Assembly: GCA_016213105.1 (NCBI GenBank)
Contig: JACRBN010000025.1
Coordinates: 310,001 to 374,000 of the forward strand
DNA from: Chloroflexota bacterium
GTDB taxonomy: Bacteria; Chloroflexota; Anaerolineae; Anaerolineales; Villigracilaceae
Direction of reading: 5' to 3'
DNA length: 64,000 nucleotides
Below, piece by piece: positions 33,433-43,723 of this stretch. Below the pieces are notes generated by a model that did not search any database, was not told the origin of the DNA, and saw nothing but the letters and a program-made list of their open reading frames with translations. The position numbers and the translations under genes were made by a program. Positions within the stretch are counted from its first letter, which is position 1, and every line of letters begins with the position of its first letter.

Positions 33433-36072
33433 TTGGATAACCACCCACGAATATTGTATATCCTGGAATTGATTGCGACGCGAAGAGCAAGCCGTCTGCA
33501 TCCTTGGATTCTTGCCGGCATTGTCCTGCTTTATCTGGTTACTTTCCCAATCCTGAAATCACCGATCCTGGTGGCTGTGCCAGCGGCAATTGCCGGGTGG
33601 TTCTATTATCGAAGAGGGGGGGTTATTGGATCCTTTTTCGCCTTGCTCATCAACCTGTTCCTGACAGAACTGTTTTTTCATGAATTAAGTTTTGAATATC
33701 TTCTTCAGTTATCCAATGGCGTCCTGATCGGGCACATCTTTGTGTTGGTCAGTAGTGTCAGCACAGGGTATCTGCGTGAGGAGATTGAATTTTTTTACCG
33801 TATTGAGCAAAAACTCCGCTCAAGAGATCGTCACATCACTCTTGTAAACATTGCGACTAGAGACATTCTGGAAATGAAGAATTCCGAGGGTGTATATTTT
33901 CAATTATTGGCCCACTTGACGAACTTATTTGTAGCCGATTACGCTTATCTTACCCATTGGGACGCCGGTTTTCAACAAGTAAGCCTGGTTGCCGCCACCG
34001 GCAGCATGGAATACCCGTTCCCCATCAGGGTTCTTACCTCTGACGAGGCGACTGTCACTTTATCCGTTCTGGACAGCAGGCATACCCTCTTCATTGAGGA
34101 TGTGCAAAGCTCCTCTTACATGGTATATCCGGCCGCATTTCAGAAACATCATCTATCGGCAAAATCTGCAATTATCTTCCCCCTGGCGACCAGGGAATAC
34201 AAGTTCGGTGCAGTCATCCTTATCTTCGATTCTACACAGAATTTCAATCGTGAAGATATCTCATATCTCGAATTAGCCAGTGTTCAGATTACGCTGGCCT
34301 TGAACAGCATTCTTCAGGAAAGCAGGATAGAAAAACAACTCAGGGAAACCCAGGCGCTTTCCTCCATCGAACGCGCATTGAGCGAGTCGGAAAGAATCGG
34401 CCTGGACGCCGTGCTTCAACTTATTGTCAATTCAGCCAGGGAATTGATACCAAACGCCACGCATGCCGTCCTGCATTTATTGGATGAGGAACGGCAGGTC
34501 CTTGTTCCACGGGAAGCGACCGAATTGGCCGACAGGTCAAAACCCAATCTCAACATGCGCATGGGCGAAGGCGTTGCCGGCCAGGTGATTGCCTTTGGGG
34601 AAACCGTTGCCATTGCCGATATTTGGGCCGATCCACGCTTCCTACATCAAACTCAACCTGTCAGCTATCGTTCCCTGATCGTTGCCCCCGTCCAAATCAA
34701 CGACCGTCGCCTGGGAACGATCAGTGTTCATCGTGAGGAGGCGGGCAGGTTCCACCCGGACGAGATCGATTTACTGGCCTCGCTTGGCGTGCAGGCTGCC
34801 ATTGCCATCGAGAATGCGCATCTATTGGAGAACACCCGACAAGCGCTAAAGGAAACGAACGCGCTCTACCGCATCAACCGCGAACTGCTCGCCACCCTTG
34901 ATCCGCAGGAATTGATGCAGGATGTGGTCGAGCTGTTGCAACAGAACTTTGGGTATTCCTATGTGCAAATCTATGTGGCAGACCCGCTGACTGGCGATTT
35001 CATCATGCAAGCTGGCAGCGGCAGGATCGGGCAGGAATTGAAGGCCCAGAGGTATCATTTACGCGCAGGCGAAGGAATCGTCGGGTACACAGCCGAAACG
35101 GGTGCGCCCTTCTTCACCAACAATGTGGACGAAATGGTTACGTTCACTCGCAACCCCTTGCTGCCTGAGATCAAATCTGAACTTGCAATTCCTGTAAAGA
35201 TCAATAAACGCATCCTGGGTTTGCTGGATATCCAACAGGTTCCGCCTGCCCAACTCACCCAGCGCGACCTGCAACTGGTCAGTGCTGTGGCAGACCAGTT
35301 GGCCCTGGCCCTTCAAACAGCAAGCCTGTATGCGGACCTACAGACCGCCCTTCAGGCCGAACAAGCTGTCCGCAACCAACTGCTGCTGACCGACCGCCTG
35401 GCGACGATGGGCCGTTTGCTGGCTTCTGTCTCTCACGAATTGAACAATCCTCTGCAGGCCATTCAAAATGCGCTCTTCCTCTTGCGCGAGGAAACAGGCA
35501 TCTCCCTCCAGGGACGCCAGGATCTTGACATCGTGCTTTCTGAAGCAGAACGCATGGCGGCCCTGATCGCCCGCCTGCGCGCCACCTATCGCCCCGTTCA
35601 GACTGAAGATTTCCAGCCGATGCAGGTCAACGACATCATCGAGGATGTCTACGCCTTGATCGCCACCCACCTGCGACACAACGAAATCTCCTTTGAGTTC
35701 CATCCCGACCCGGAATTGCCCATCATCCCCGGCCTGACAGACCAGATCCGACAGGTGATCCTCAATCTTCTGATGAATGCCGTGGAGGCCATGAGGGAGG
35801 GTGGGCGCCTGACCGTAACCACGCAATACCTGCACGTCGAACACGAGGTTCTTCTACGCGTTTCGGATATCGGACCGGGCATAGATCCGTCTATCCTGCC
35901 CAACATCTTCGATGCCTTCGTAACCAACAAGGAGCATGGCACCGGCCTGGGGTTGACCATCACTTACGACATCATCAACAAACATCGTGGCCGCATCCGG
36001 GCGGAGAATAACCCGGAGGCCGGGGCGACGTTCAGTGTCTGGCTTCCTGACGGAAAATTGAGTCACCTATGA
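33433..36072 (+). CDS. Membrane sensor histidine kinase with three GAF domains
   Basis: An 879-residue kinase. Four closely spaced membrane helices lie within residues 22-112 with little extracellular sequence. Three GAF domains follow (about 140-290, 310-470 and 480-635), the last with the NPLLPEIKSELAIPV segment shared by other sensors in this window. HisKA has SHELNNPLQAIQNAL with His668 as phospho-acceptor. The ATPase domain has LNLLMNAVEAM (N box), DIGPGID (G1) and GTGLGLTI (G2). The start is TTG with AAAGGA 7 bases upstream. It overlaps the following response regulator by 4 bases (ATGA), so the two form a kinase-regulator pair. The first half of the gene is AT-richer than the second. 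Confidence 0.9.
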   Translation: MDNHPRILYILELIATRRASRLHPWILAGIVLLYLVTFPILKSPILVAVPAAIAGWFYYRRGGVIGSFFALLINLFLTELFFHELSFEYLLQLSNGVLIGHIFVLVSSVSTGYLREEIEFFYRIEQKLRSRDRHITLVNIATRDILEMKNSEGVYFQLLAHLTNLFVADYAYLTHWDAGFQQVSLVAATGSMEYPFPIRVLTSDEATVTLSVLDSRHTLFIEDVQSSSYMVYPAAFQKHHLSAKSAIIFPLATREYKFGAVILIFDSTQNFNREDISYLELASVQITLALNSILQESRIEKQLRETQALSSIERALSESERIGLDAVLQLIVNSARELIPNATHAVLHLLDEERQVLVPREATELADRSKPNLNMRMGEGVAGQVIAFGETVAIADIWADPRFLHQTQPVSYRSLIVAPVQINDRRLGTISVHREEAGRFHPDEIDLLASLGVQAAIAIENAHLLENTRQALKETNALYRINRELLATLDPQELMQDVVELLQQNFGYSYVQIYVADPLTGDFIMQAGSGRIGQELKAQRYHLRAGEGIVGYTAETGAPFFTNNVDEMVTFTRNPLLPEIKSELAIPVKINKRILGLLDIQQVPPAQLTQRDLQLVSAVADQLALALQTASLYADLQTALQAEQAVRNQLLLTDRLATMGRLLASVSHELNNPLQAIQNALFLLREETGISLQGRQDLDIVLSEAERMAALIARLRATYRPVQTEDFQPMQVNDIIEDVYALIATHLRHNEISFEFHPDPELPIIPGLTDQIRQVILNLLMNAVEAMREGGRLTVTTQYLHVEHEVLLRVSDIGPGIDPSILPNIFDAFVTNKEHGTGLGLTITYDIINKHRGRIRAENNPEAGATFSVWLPDGKLSHL

Positions 36073-36869
36073 AAATCAATGGACACATCCTGATCATCGA
36101 CGATGAAGCGTCTGTGCGCCAGACCCTGGCCCGCATCCTGCAACATGCGGGACTGGAGGTGACCACCGCCGAAAGCGGCAAACAAGGCCTGGCCTTCCTC
36201 GAAAGCGCGGACTTCGACCTGGTGTACATGGACCTGCGCATGCCCGGGCTGCCCGGATTGGATGTGCTCAACCTTGTCCATACCCGCCACCCAAACCTGC
36301 CGGTTGTTCTCTTTACCGCCCAGCCCGACGTCAACTCGGCGGTCGAAGCCCTGCGGCGCGGCGCCATCGATTACCTGCTCAAGCCGCTCAAGCCCGACCT
36401 TATCATCGAACGCACCCGCGCCATCCTGTTGGGCCAGCAAAAGGAAAGGCGCAAGCGCGAGATCCTGATGCAGATCGAAGCCTTGCAGACCGAACTGCGC
36501 AGCCTCGAAGGCGACGGAACCGCCGAGGTTTTGCCCGCATCGTCCAGCCCCTCGACGGAGCGCTTCCTCAAACGCGGCGCACTTGTCCTTGATCTGCACA
36601 CGCACCGCATTTCCGTTGGCGAGCGCGCCATCAACCTGACCCCCACCTCCTTCGATTATCTGCTCGTGCTGGCGCGCCACTCGCCCGACGTGGTGGACTT
36701 TCGAACCCTGGTGGCCGAGGCCCAAGGCTACCAGGCCGAACTGCGGGATGCCCAGGAACTCACCAAGTGGCACATTCATCAGTTGCGCCAAGCCATCGAG
36801 GAGGATGCCCACAGCCCCTCCCGCCTCATCACCGTGCGCGGGATGGGCTACCGCCTCGTGATGGATTAA
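36069..36869 (+). CDS. Response regulator, receiver plus winged helix
   Basis: A 266-residue regulator. The receiver (about 5-120) has IIDDE (acidic pair), YMDLRMPG with phospho-acceptor Asp55, and LLKPLKP with the conserved Lys. After a coiled linker (KERRKREILMQIEALQTELR) comes an OmpR/PhoB-like winged helix (about 165-266: LTPTSFDYLLVLARHSPDVV, WHIHQLRQAIEE, RLITVRGMGYRLV). It should bind DNA when phosphorylated by the kinase encoded just upstream, with which it overlaps by 4 bases. Target genes unknown. Confidence 0.92.
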   Translation: MKINGHILIIDDEASVRQTLARILQHAGLEVTTAESGKQGLAFLESADFDLVYMDLRMPGLPGLDVLNLVHTRHPNLPVVLFTAQPDVNSAVEALRRGAIDYLLKPLKPDLIIERTRAILLGQQKERRKREILMQIEALQTELRSLEGDGTAEVLPASSSPSTERFLKRGALVLDLHTHRISVGERAINLTPTSFDYLLVLARHSPDVVDFRTLVAEAQGYQAELRDAQELTKWHIHQLRQAIEEDAHSPSRLITVRGMGYRLVMD

Positions 36870-36892
36870 CCTCTCGCGCCGATTTGGCTTGC

Positions 36893-36945
36893 GAAACGGA
36901 ACCCGCCTCCGGTCCTGGACCGAGGGCGGGTTCCGTTTCCTGTTT
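36893..36945 (+). terminator. Long hairpin terminator after the response regulator
   Basis: GAAACGGAACCCGCC (36893-36907) pairs over 15 bases with GGCGGGTTCCGTTTC (36925-36939), with an inner GGTCC/GGACC stem, and CTGTTTTCC follows. It separates the kinase-regulator pair from the hybrid kinase. Confidence 0.8.
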
Positions 36946-37025
36946 TCCCCCTCCTGCCAACTTTTACCAACCTTTACGGACTCTCCCTAACCGCCTGCAG
37001 CCGGAAAACGCGGAAAATAGGATGT

Positions 37026-39353
37026 ATGGACATGTCACCCAATGTTCCCTCCTATGTTCGCATCCTGGTGGTGGACGATCACCCGGGGACTGCTACGACC
37101 CTGGCGCGCGCCATCTCCCAACTTGGGCCGCACGTCGAGGTCATCTCTGCAAGTAACGGCAGGGAAGCTCTCGAACGGGTGGCCGGTGATTCGGTGGATG
37201 TGCTCATCACCGACATGATGATGCCCGGCATGAACGGCCTCGAATTGATCGAAAGGATGCAGTCCAATCCCGGGGGACGCCCGGCGCACATCCTGTTGAT
37301 TACCGCCTATGATGTGCCCGGCTTGAAGGAGACCGCCCGCCGCCTAAAGGTGGATGAGACCATCATCAAGCCGGTGCGCCCCGAGCGCATTTGCCAGATC
37401 GTGAACAATATCATTCATTCCATCGGGCCGTCGCACACGCGGCCGGTGGCCGAAGTCAAGGCGCAGCCGTTCAAGATCCTGATCGCCGACGATGTGGCCG
37501 ACAATGTCCTGCTCCTCTCGCGTTACATGCAGAGCGACGGCTATGCCTACGTCACGGCTTCCAACGGTCAGGAGACGCTCGAAAAGACCCGCGCCGAAAT
37601 GCCCGATCTGGTGCTGCTGGACGTGAACATGCCCGACAAGGATGGTTTCGCTGTGCTGGAGGAAATGCGCGCCGACCCGGCCCTCGAACACATCCCGGTC
37701 ATTATCCTGACCGCGGCAAGACTGCATCCCGACGACGTGCAGGCCGGCCTGAACCTGGGCGCGGACGATTACATCACCAAGCCCTTCGACCGCCGCGAAT
37801 TGTTCGCGCGCATCCGCGCCAAGCTGCGCACCAAATCCTTCGAGGATGCCATTCGCAGCCGCAACCGCCAGTTGAGCATGCTGCCCGAGATGGGCAAGGA
37901 ATTGAGCGCCCGCCTCGACCTGGATGAACTGGCCGCTGTCGTGCTGCGCCGCACGGTGGAAACCCTGGGGGCGATCCTGGGACACATCATTTTATTTGAT
38001 CCGCGCCATGCCATGCAGCGGACGCATCACGCCTCCTCCGTGAATACGTCCGCTGCGGGCATTCCGAACCTGGATGCCTTCCTGGCGGAGATCACCGAAT
38101 CCCGCAACAGCCTGATCGTGAGTGACGTGAAGGCCGAGCCGCGCTGGCCGGTGCTCGAGGGCGACCCCACCCGTTCGGCGGTCATCGTGCCGATGTTTGG
38201 GCGGGAGCATTTGCTGGGCATCCTGGTGCTGGCCCACGAGCGGACGGGGTATTTCCAGATCGAGCATCTCCTGCTGCTGCAGGCCATCGCCAGCCAGGCG
38301 GCCATTGCGATGGAAAATGCGCTGTTGTACGAGGACATGTCCCGCCAGCAAAGGCAGTTGTCTGTGGTGCTGGATAGCGCCGCCGACGCCATCATCGTGT
38401 TCGACGCCAGGGGACGGCTGAACTTGATCAACCCGGCCGGCAAAAAATTATTCACCGCCTTTGCCAGTATTGACCGTCTGTCTGATGGCAGCCAGTGCAA
38501 GGATCCGCTGATCGAATTGCTGGACCAGGCCCGCGGGTCCGAGGGGGTGAAGAGCGGCGAGATTGCCTGTCCCGACGGGCGCACCTTTGCGGCGCTGATC
38601 ACGCCCATCGAGGACGGCGGGCTGGTGGCCGTGCTGCACGACGTGACCTCCTTCAAGCAGGTCGAACGGGTCAAGAACGAATTCATCGCCACGGTTTCGC
38701 ACGATCTCAAGAATCCCATTATGGCTGTCTCGGGGTACGGCGACCTGCTCAGTCACGCGGGACCGTTGAACGAGGTGCAGGCCGGTTTTATCAAGCACAT
38801 TCAGAATTCCGCGAAGGCCATGAGCGAACTGGTTCAGAATATGCTGCAACTGGCGCAGGCCGACCTGAGCCTCACGCAAAGATTCGAAACCGTGGAAATG
38901 AGCATGCTGCTGGCCGAGATCGTGGACGAGTTCGCCGGGCAATTCCTGGTGCGCGAACAATCGCTGCGTTTCGACCCGTCGCCTGATCCCATGTACGTGA
39001 ACGGGGACGCACTGCAACTGCGCCAGTTGTTCCGCAACCTGGTCAGTAATGCGGTCAAGTACACGCCGCGGGGCGGGAAGATTCAGGTGAGCGCGCGGGT
39101 GGAGGGTGGGAGTGTGCTCATTCAGGTGCAGGATGACGGCTACGGCATCCCCTCCACGGACCTGCCGTTCATCTTCGACCGTTTTTATCGCGTGCGTCGC
39201 GACGGCGATGCAGTGGAAGGCAATGGGCTGGGACTGGCCATCGTTAAGTCCATTGTGGAACAGCACGGCGGCAGCGTGAATGTGGAAAGTGAAGTAGAAA
39301 AGGGAGCCTGCTTCAGTATTCTATTGCCACTTTTGGCGCATATTCAAGAATAG
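37026..39353 (+). CDS. Hybrid histidine kinase with two N-terminal receivers
   Basis: A 775-residue soluble protein. Receiver 1 (about 10-130) has VVDDHPG and TDMMMPG (Asp63). Receiver 2 (about 148-270) has IADDVAD and LLDVNMPDKDG (Asp199), YITKPFD. A GAF domain (about 290-450), a PAS-like domain (about 455-545), HisKA (FIATVSHDLKNPIMAVSGY, His559) and an ATPase domain (NLVSNAVKYTP, DDGYGIP, GNGLGLAI) follow. Two receivers in front of a kinase suggest that it is controlled by other kinases and passes the signal on. No histidine phosphotransfer domain is visible. ATG at 37026 or 37032 are both possible; AGGA lies close upstream. The next gene starts 12 bases downstream and may be co-transcribed. 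Confidence 0.9.
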   Translation: MDMSPNVPSYVRILVVDDHPGTATTLARAISQLGPHVEVISASNGREALERVAGDSVDVLITDMMMPGMNGLELIERMQSNPGGRPAHILLITAYDVPGLKETARRLKVDETIIKPVRPERICQIVNNIIHSIGPSHTRPVAEVKAQPFKILIADDVADNVLLLSRYMQSDGYAYVTASNGQETLEKTRAEMPDLVLLDVNMPDKDGFAVLEEMRADPALEHIPVIILTAARLHPDDVQAGLNLGADDYITKPFDRRELFARIRAKLRTKSFEDAIRSRNRQLSMLPEMGKELSARLDLDELAAVVLRRTVETLGAILGHIILFDPRHAMQRTHHASSVNTSAAGIPNLDAFLAEITESRNSLIVSDVKAEPRWPVLEGDPTRSAVIVPMFGREHLLGILVLAHERTGYFQIEHLLLLQAIASQAAIAMENALLYEDMSRQQRQLSVVLDSAADAIIVFDARGRLNLINPAGKKLFTAFASIDRLSDGSQCKDPLIELLDQARGSEGVKSGEIACPDGRTFAALITPIEDGGLVAVLHDVTSFKQVERVKNEFIATVSHDLKNPIMAVSGYGDLLSHAGPLNEVQAGFIKHIQNSAKAMSELVQNMLQLAQADLSLTQRFETVEMSMLLAEIVDEFAGQFLVREQSLRFDPSPDPMYVNGDALQLRQLFRNLVSNAVKYTPRGGKIQVSARVEGGSVLIQVQDDGYGIPSTDLPFIFDRFYRVRRDGDAVEGNGLGLAIVKSIVEQHGGSVNVESEVEKGACFSILLPLLAHIQE

Positions 39354-39365
39354 GAGTTTGAACAG

Positions 39366-41789
39366 ATGACTCTAAACAATCGAAAATTCAACGGGACAAG
39401 AAGTCTCCTGTTCAAAATCAGATCGGCCGACTCCACTCCCATTCAACCAGAGGACACAAGCATGAACCTCACCAAAACAAAAAAAGCAGCGCATAAATTT
39501 GCGCTTATTATTTTATCTTTAAGCCTGTTATTAGCGTTCTTCCCAATTGACGGCAATGCAAATTTAGCACAGGCCCAGGGCGAGCGCAAACAAGTTCTGT
39601 ATATCAATTCATACCATCCGGGATATAAATTTTCAGATGATATTCAAAAAGGTATTACAACAGCATTCCTGGAACAAGGCAATATCACCCTGCGCGTTGA
39701 ATACCTGGACACTAAACGCCTTAACAGCCCGGAATACCTAGAAGAAATCAATCAACTTTTCAAACTTAAATACAAGGACGCCAATCTCGATCTGGTTATA
39801 TCGTCAGACGACGCGGCATTAAATTTCTTATTTCAAAATGCCGACACCTTGTTCCCGGATGTCCCTGTTGTTTTTGTCGGCGCGAACTACTTTGACGAAA
39901 CCAGGCTAAAAGGCTACGAGCGTTTTACAGGCATCAGCGAAGAAGCAGACATCCGTGGCACCATCGATCTTGCATTGGGACTTCATCCCACCGTACGCAA
40001 GATCGTTGTTGTCAATGACATATCTGTTACAGGGCAAAATATCCATCGGGCTTTTGATACCCTCATTCTAGAATATCCGCAGATCACTTTTGAGTTTCTC
40101 GAAGATGTGACGATGGATGAAATTCGTCAACGAATTGGAACCCTGCCACAGGACAGCCTGGTACTCCTCACAATCTTCTCCAAAGACAAAGCTGGATCAT
40201 TATTCGAATATGATCAATTTACTTCTTTGATCGCAGAGAGCAGTTCTGTCCCAGTCTATGGGACATGGGATTTCAGCCTGGGCTATGGCATCGTAGGCGG
40301 CAAATTAACCAGCGGTTATACAGAAGGGGAACGAGGGGCAAACCTGGCGCTCCGTATTCTTGCCGGGGAAGACCCCGCCAGTATTCCAGTTGACAAGCAG
40401 GTGAAAAGTCAGTATATGTTTGATTACAAGGTCATGGAGAAGTGGGGAGTTGAAGTATCCAGCCTGCCCAAAGACAGCATCGTCCTGGATCGCCCGGTCT
40501 CCTTCTACGAAGAGAACATGGGGGCAATCTGGGGTGTTCTGATCGGGTTCATTGTACTGTTCTCCATCATTGTATTCCTCGCCATCAACAACAACCAGCG
40601 CCGTATGGCACAAATCGATTTGGCAGCAAGCAACCGTGACTTAAAGGCTGTCCAGGGTTCTCTTGAGCAGCGTGTGGCTGAGCGCACCAAGGCGCTGACC
40701 ACCTCCACGGAAGTCAGCCGCCGCCTGTCCACCATCCTCGACCGGAAGCAGTTGGTTTCCGAGGTGGTGAATCAGGTCAGAAATGCCTTTGGTTACTATC
40801 ACACCCAAATTTATTTTTACGATGATGCCAGGCAAAATTTGGTCATGGCAGGCGGCACGGGCGAAGCCGGTGAAATGATGCTGGCGCAATTCCACAAGGT
40901 CGCCACGGGGCGCGGCCTGGTGGGACGCGCCGCCGAGACCAATGAACCTGTGCTGGTGTCGAATACGTTTCTAAGCCCGGAGTGGCTGCCCAACTCCCTG
41001 TTGCCTGAAACCAAATCTGAGCTGGCCATCCCGATCTCCATCGGCGACCAGGTGCTGGGCGTGCTGGATGTGCAGCATGACGTGATCGACGGCTTGCAGC
41101 GGGAGGATGTCGAGGCGCTCGTGTCGATTGCGAACCAGGTCGCGATTGCCGTGCAAAACGCCCAGTCGTACACGGAAATTCAACGCAGCCAGGCGCTTTT
41201 GTCCGAGGCGCTCAGGGCTGCACGCCTTGGAAACTGGGAATACGATTTTGAAAAAGACCTCTTCACCTTCACCGATGACTTTTATTCGATTTTCCGAACT
41301 ACCGTTGAAAAAGTAGGCGGATACAAGATATCCTCCGCTGACTACTCCAAAAATTTTGTCCACCCCGATGATGCGGCACTTGTGGGCATCGAGATTCAAA
41401 AAGTTCTTGAATCCAAAGAGCGTTTTTTCACTACGCGCCTGGAACACCGCATTATTTTTTCAGACGGCGAAATAGGTTACATTGCAGTGAACATCAATGT
41501 GGAACGCGACGAGAACGGAAAAATCACCCGCTGGTACGGCGCGAACCAGGATATTACCGAACGCCGCGCGTTGGAAGAAATTAATCGTAAACGCGCCAAC
41601 CAACAGGAAGCCATCAACTTGATTACCCAGAAGATACAGGGCACCACCAGCATCGAGTCGGCGCTGCAGATTGCTGTGCGCGAGTTGGGCCATGCCCTGG
41701 GTATGCGGGCTACCATGGTTGCGCTTGAACCAACCGTATCGGCCGGTGAACGCACACCGATTCATGCTGATGGAGTAGACCATGAATAG
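39366..41789 (+). CDS. Kinase-less sensor: ABC-substrate-binding-like domain, TM, GAF, PAS
   Basis: An 807-residue membrane sensor. A signal-anchor is followed by a periplasmic domain (about 75-370) of the ABC_sub_bind/TrpX type ([37 protein letters not shown]). A membrane helix lies near 385-407, then a coiled stretch ([11 protein letters not shown]), a GAF domain (about 445-600) and a PAS domain (about 612-738). The protein ends with the QKIQGTTS...RELGHALG module (about 747-790). No HisKA, ATPase, GGDEF or other output domain is present. The ATG at 39366 has AGGAG 9 bases upstream; the ATG at 39462 would give a more ordinary signal peptide and also has GAGG. It overlaps the next gene by 8 bases. 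Likely ligand: an amino acid or small organic solute, by family analogy only. Confidence 0.85.
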   Translation: MTLNNRKFNGTRSLLFKIRSADSTPIQPEDTSMNLTKTKKAAHKFALIILSLSLLLAFFPIDGNANLAQAQGERKQVLYINSYHPGYKFSDDIQKGITTAFLEQGNITLRVEYLDTKRLNSPEYLEEINQLFKLKYKDANLDLVISSDDAALNFLFQNADTLFPDVPVVFVGANYFDETRLKGYERFTGISEEADIRGTIDLALGLHPTVRKIVVVNDISVTGQNIHRAFDTLILEYPQITFEFLEDVTMDEIRQRIGTLPQDSLVLLTIFSKDKAGSLFEYDQFTSLIAESSSVPVYGTWDFSLGYGIVGGKLTSGYTEGERGANLALRILAGEDPASIPVDKQVKSQYMFDYKVMEKWGVEVSSLPKDSIVLDRPVSFYEENMGAIWGVLIGFIVLFSIIVFLAINNNQRRMAQIDLAASNRDLKAVQGSLEQRVAERTKALTTSTEVSRRLSTILDRKQLVSEVVNQVRNAFGYYHTQIYFYDDARQNLVMAGGTGEAGEMMLAQFHKVATGRGLVGRAAETNEPVLVSNTFLSPEWLPNSLLPETKSELAIPISIGDQVLGVLDVQHDVIDGLQREDVEALVSIANQVAIAVQNAQSYTEIQRSQALLSEALRAARLGNWEYDFEKDLFTFTDDFYSIFRTTVEKVGGYKISSADYSKNFVHPDDAALVGIEIQKVLESKERFFTTRLEHRIIFSDGEIGYIAVNINVERDENGKITRWYGANQDITERRALEEINRKRANQQEAINLITQKIQGTTSIESALQIAVRELGHALGMRATMVALEPTVSAGERTPIHADGVDHE

Positions 41790-43713
41790 CTCATCCACCA
41801 CCAATTCCGCAAACCCCGTCAATTCACCGGAGAACCTGCATTTCGGTTTTTGGGGCAACCTGCCTCTCTCACGAAAAATCCTGCTGGCCTTTGGTGTGTT
41901 GTTTATCCTGACCGTGGTCATCGCCATTGTCACCTTGTGGGGCATGAATAGAACCACCATTGCCTACGAAGAAGCCCTGACGAAAGGCAATGAGATACGC
42001 AGAATATCCGATCTGTTGGCTATCGATCTTTTACAAGCCCGCCGCGCCGAGAAGAACTTCCTCCTGCGCTGGAAGGAGGAGGGCTTCGATACGGCGTACG
42101 CAAACTACATAACCACTGAAACAGAGGATGCCGCGTCCACGCGCGGGCCTGCCTATATTCAAAATATTACAGCCATTCGCGAAGATCTCAAGTTACTTGC
42201 CCCTTTCGGACCTGTGGCGGAGACGGTTTCAACGGGCGATATGACACGAACCCAATATGAAGCGGACATCGCCTCCCTGTCCCAAAATGTAGACACGTAC
42301 GATAAAAACTTTACCGCTCTCGTAGATACGCTCCGAAAAAAGGGCTACGATGAGAATACAGGTTTTGAAGGCGAGTTTCGAACTGCGGTTCGCGACATTG
42401 AAGCGAAAATCTCTGGTCAAGCCGGCTTGGAACAATTGGAGATCACCCTCCTCCAGATTCGCCGCAACGAAAAAGATTACCTGGCGCGTGGCGGCCAACA
42501 GTATGTCGATAATGTTCACACATTTATGGCCCAGTTGAAAACCCAGATTGCGGCAACTGACTTGCTTGAGCCTGCTGTGAAAACCGAATTACGCACTCAG
42601 GCAGATACCTATCTGGTAGCGTTCGACGCTCTGGTAGAGTTGGATAAAGAAATCGCCATTCACAATGAGGAATTGATCGCCGCCGCGCGCGCGGTGGAAC
42701 CGTTGGCGGCAAAACTGCAGAGCCTGGGCGAACAACTTGCCGTGGATAGCACCAATGAGGCGCGCGCCAACAACACGCGAACGTTTACGATTTCCATTAT
42801 CGTCATCCTCGTTGTCATGGCCATTTCCTTCGTTCTGGCAATTGCGCTGTCGCGGCAAATCACCCGCCCAGTCACATCGTTGACCAACACTGCCGAGCAG
42901 ATCGCTTCGGGCAACTTCGAGGTGCAGGCTGAGATGACATCCGCCGATGAAATCGGAACCCTTGCGCAGGCATTTAACTCCATGACAAGCCGCCTGCAGC
43001 AAGCCTTCAAGGAGGTCGCCGACCGCTCCAGAGACCTGGCAACGGTGGCGGAGATCAGCACAAGGACAACCACCATTCGGGACCCATACCAAATGCTGGC
43101 GACCATGGTACACCTGACCCAGCGCGGTTTCAACCTTTACCATGCGCACGTATTTACCTATCACAAGGATGAAGACAAACTGGAGATCGTAGCCTGCGGC
43201 TACAAGGAAGGCGACGAACACGAGGGTACGCATGGCACGGCAGTCATTCCATTACAGCAGGAACAATCGCTGGTGGCGCGCGCGGGGCGCACCAGAAAAT
43301 CCGTTATCGTCAACGATGTGCGCAGCGATCCGGGCTGGCTTCCCAACCCGCTTCTGCCGGATACACACGCGGAGCTGGCTGTGCCGATGATCGTGGGCGA
43401 TGAACTGGTGGGCGTGCTGGACGTGCAGGCGGATCACACGGATGCCTTCACGATGGAGGATGCCAATATCCAAATGACCCTCGCTTCGGAAATCGCCACC
43501 GCTTATCAAAACGCGCTTAGCTATGAGCGATCCAAAGAAGAGGCGGATCTGGAATCGCTGGTCAACACCATCGGCCAAAAAATCCAGCGCGCCACCACCC
43601 TGGAGGATACCCTGCAGACCGCCATCCGCGAACTTGGCTCGGCGCTTGGGGCCTCGCGTGTCAGCGCAAATATTCAGGCCGCCCGCGTTGACGATATTAC
43701 CGGTGAAAACTAA
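41782..43713 (+). CDS. Kinase-less sensor: HBM-like helical domain, HAMP, GAF
   Basis: A 643-residue membrane sensor. Helix 1 is near 33-55, and an outside helical domain (about 56-335) follows. It carries the paired motifs [15 protein letters not shown] and [15 protein letters not shown], as in helical bimodular (HBM) or related four-helix ligand-binding domains of chemoreceptors. Helix 2 is near 335-357, then HAMP ([20 protein letters not shown]), a GAF domain (about 425-580) with [17 protein letters not shown], and the C-terminal QKIQRATT...RELGSALG module (about 592-630). There is no kinase or methyl-accepting domain. It overlaps the previous gene by 8 bases, and its stop is 10 bases before the next ATG. 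Confidence 0.87.
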   Translation: MNSSSTTNSANPVNSPENLHFGFWGNLPLSRKILLAFGVLFILTVVIAIVTLWGMNRTTIAYEEALTKGNEIRRISDLLAIDLLQARRAEKNFLLRWKEEGFDTAYANYITTETEDAASTRGPAYIQNITAIREDLKLLAPFGPVAETVSTGDMTRTQYEADIASLSQNVDTYDKNFTALVDTLRKKGYDENTGFEGEFRTAVRDIEAKISGQAGLEQLEITLLQIRRNEKDYLARGGQQYVDNVHTFMAQLKTQIAATDLLEPAVKTELRTQADTYLVAFDALVELDKEIAIHNEELIAAARAVEPLAAKLQSLGEQLAVDSTNEARANNTRTFTISIIVILVVMAISFVLAIALSRQITRPVTSLTNTAEQIASGNFEVQAEMTSADEIGTLAQAFNSMTSRLQQAFKEVADRSRDLATVAEISTRTTTIRDPYQMLATMVHLTQRGFNLYHAHVFTYHKDEDKLEIVACGYKEGDEHEGTHGTAVIPLQQEQSLVARAGRTRKSVIVNDVRSDPGWLPNPLLPDTHAELAVPMIVGDELVGVLDVQADHTDAFTMEDANIQMTLASEIATAYQNALSYERSKEEADLESLVNTIGQKIQRATTLEDTLQTAIRELGSALGASRVSANIQAARVDDITGEN

Positions 43714-43723
43714 GGAGTTGAAG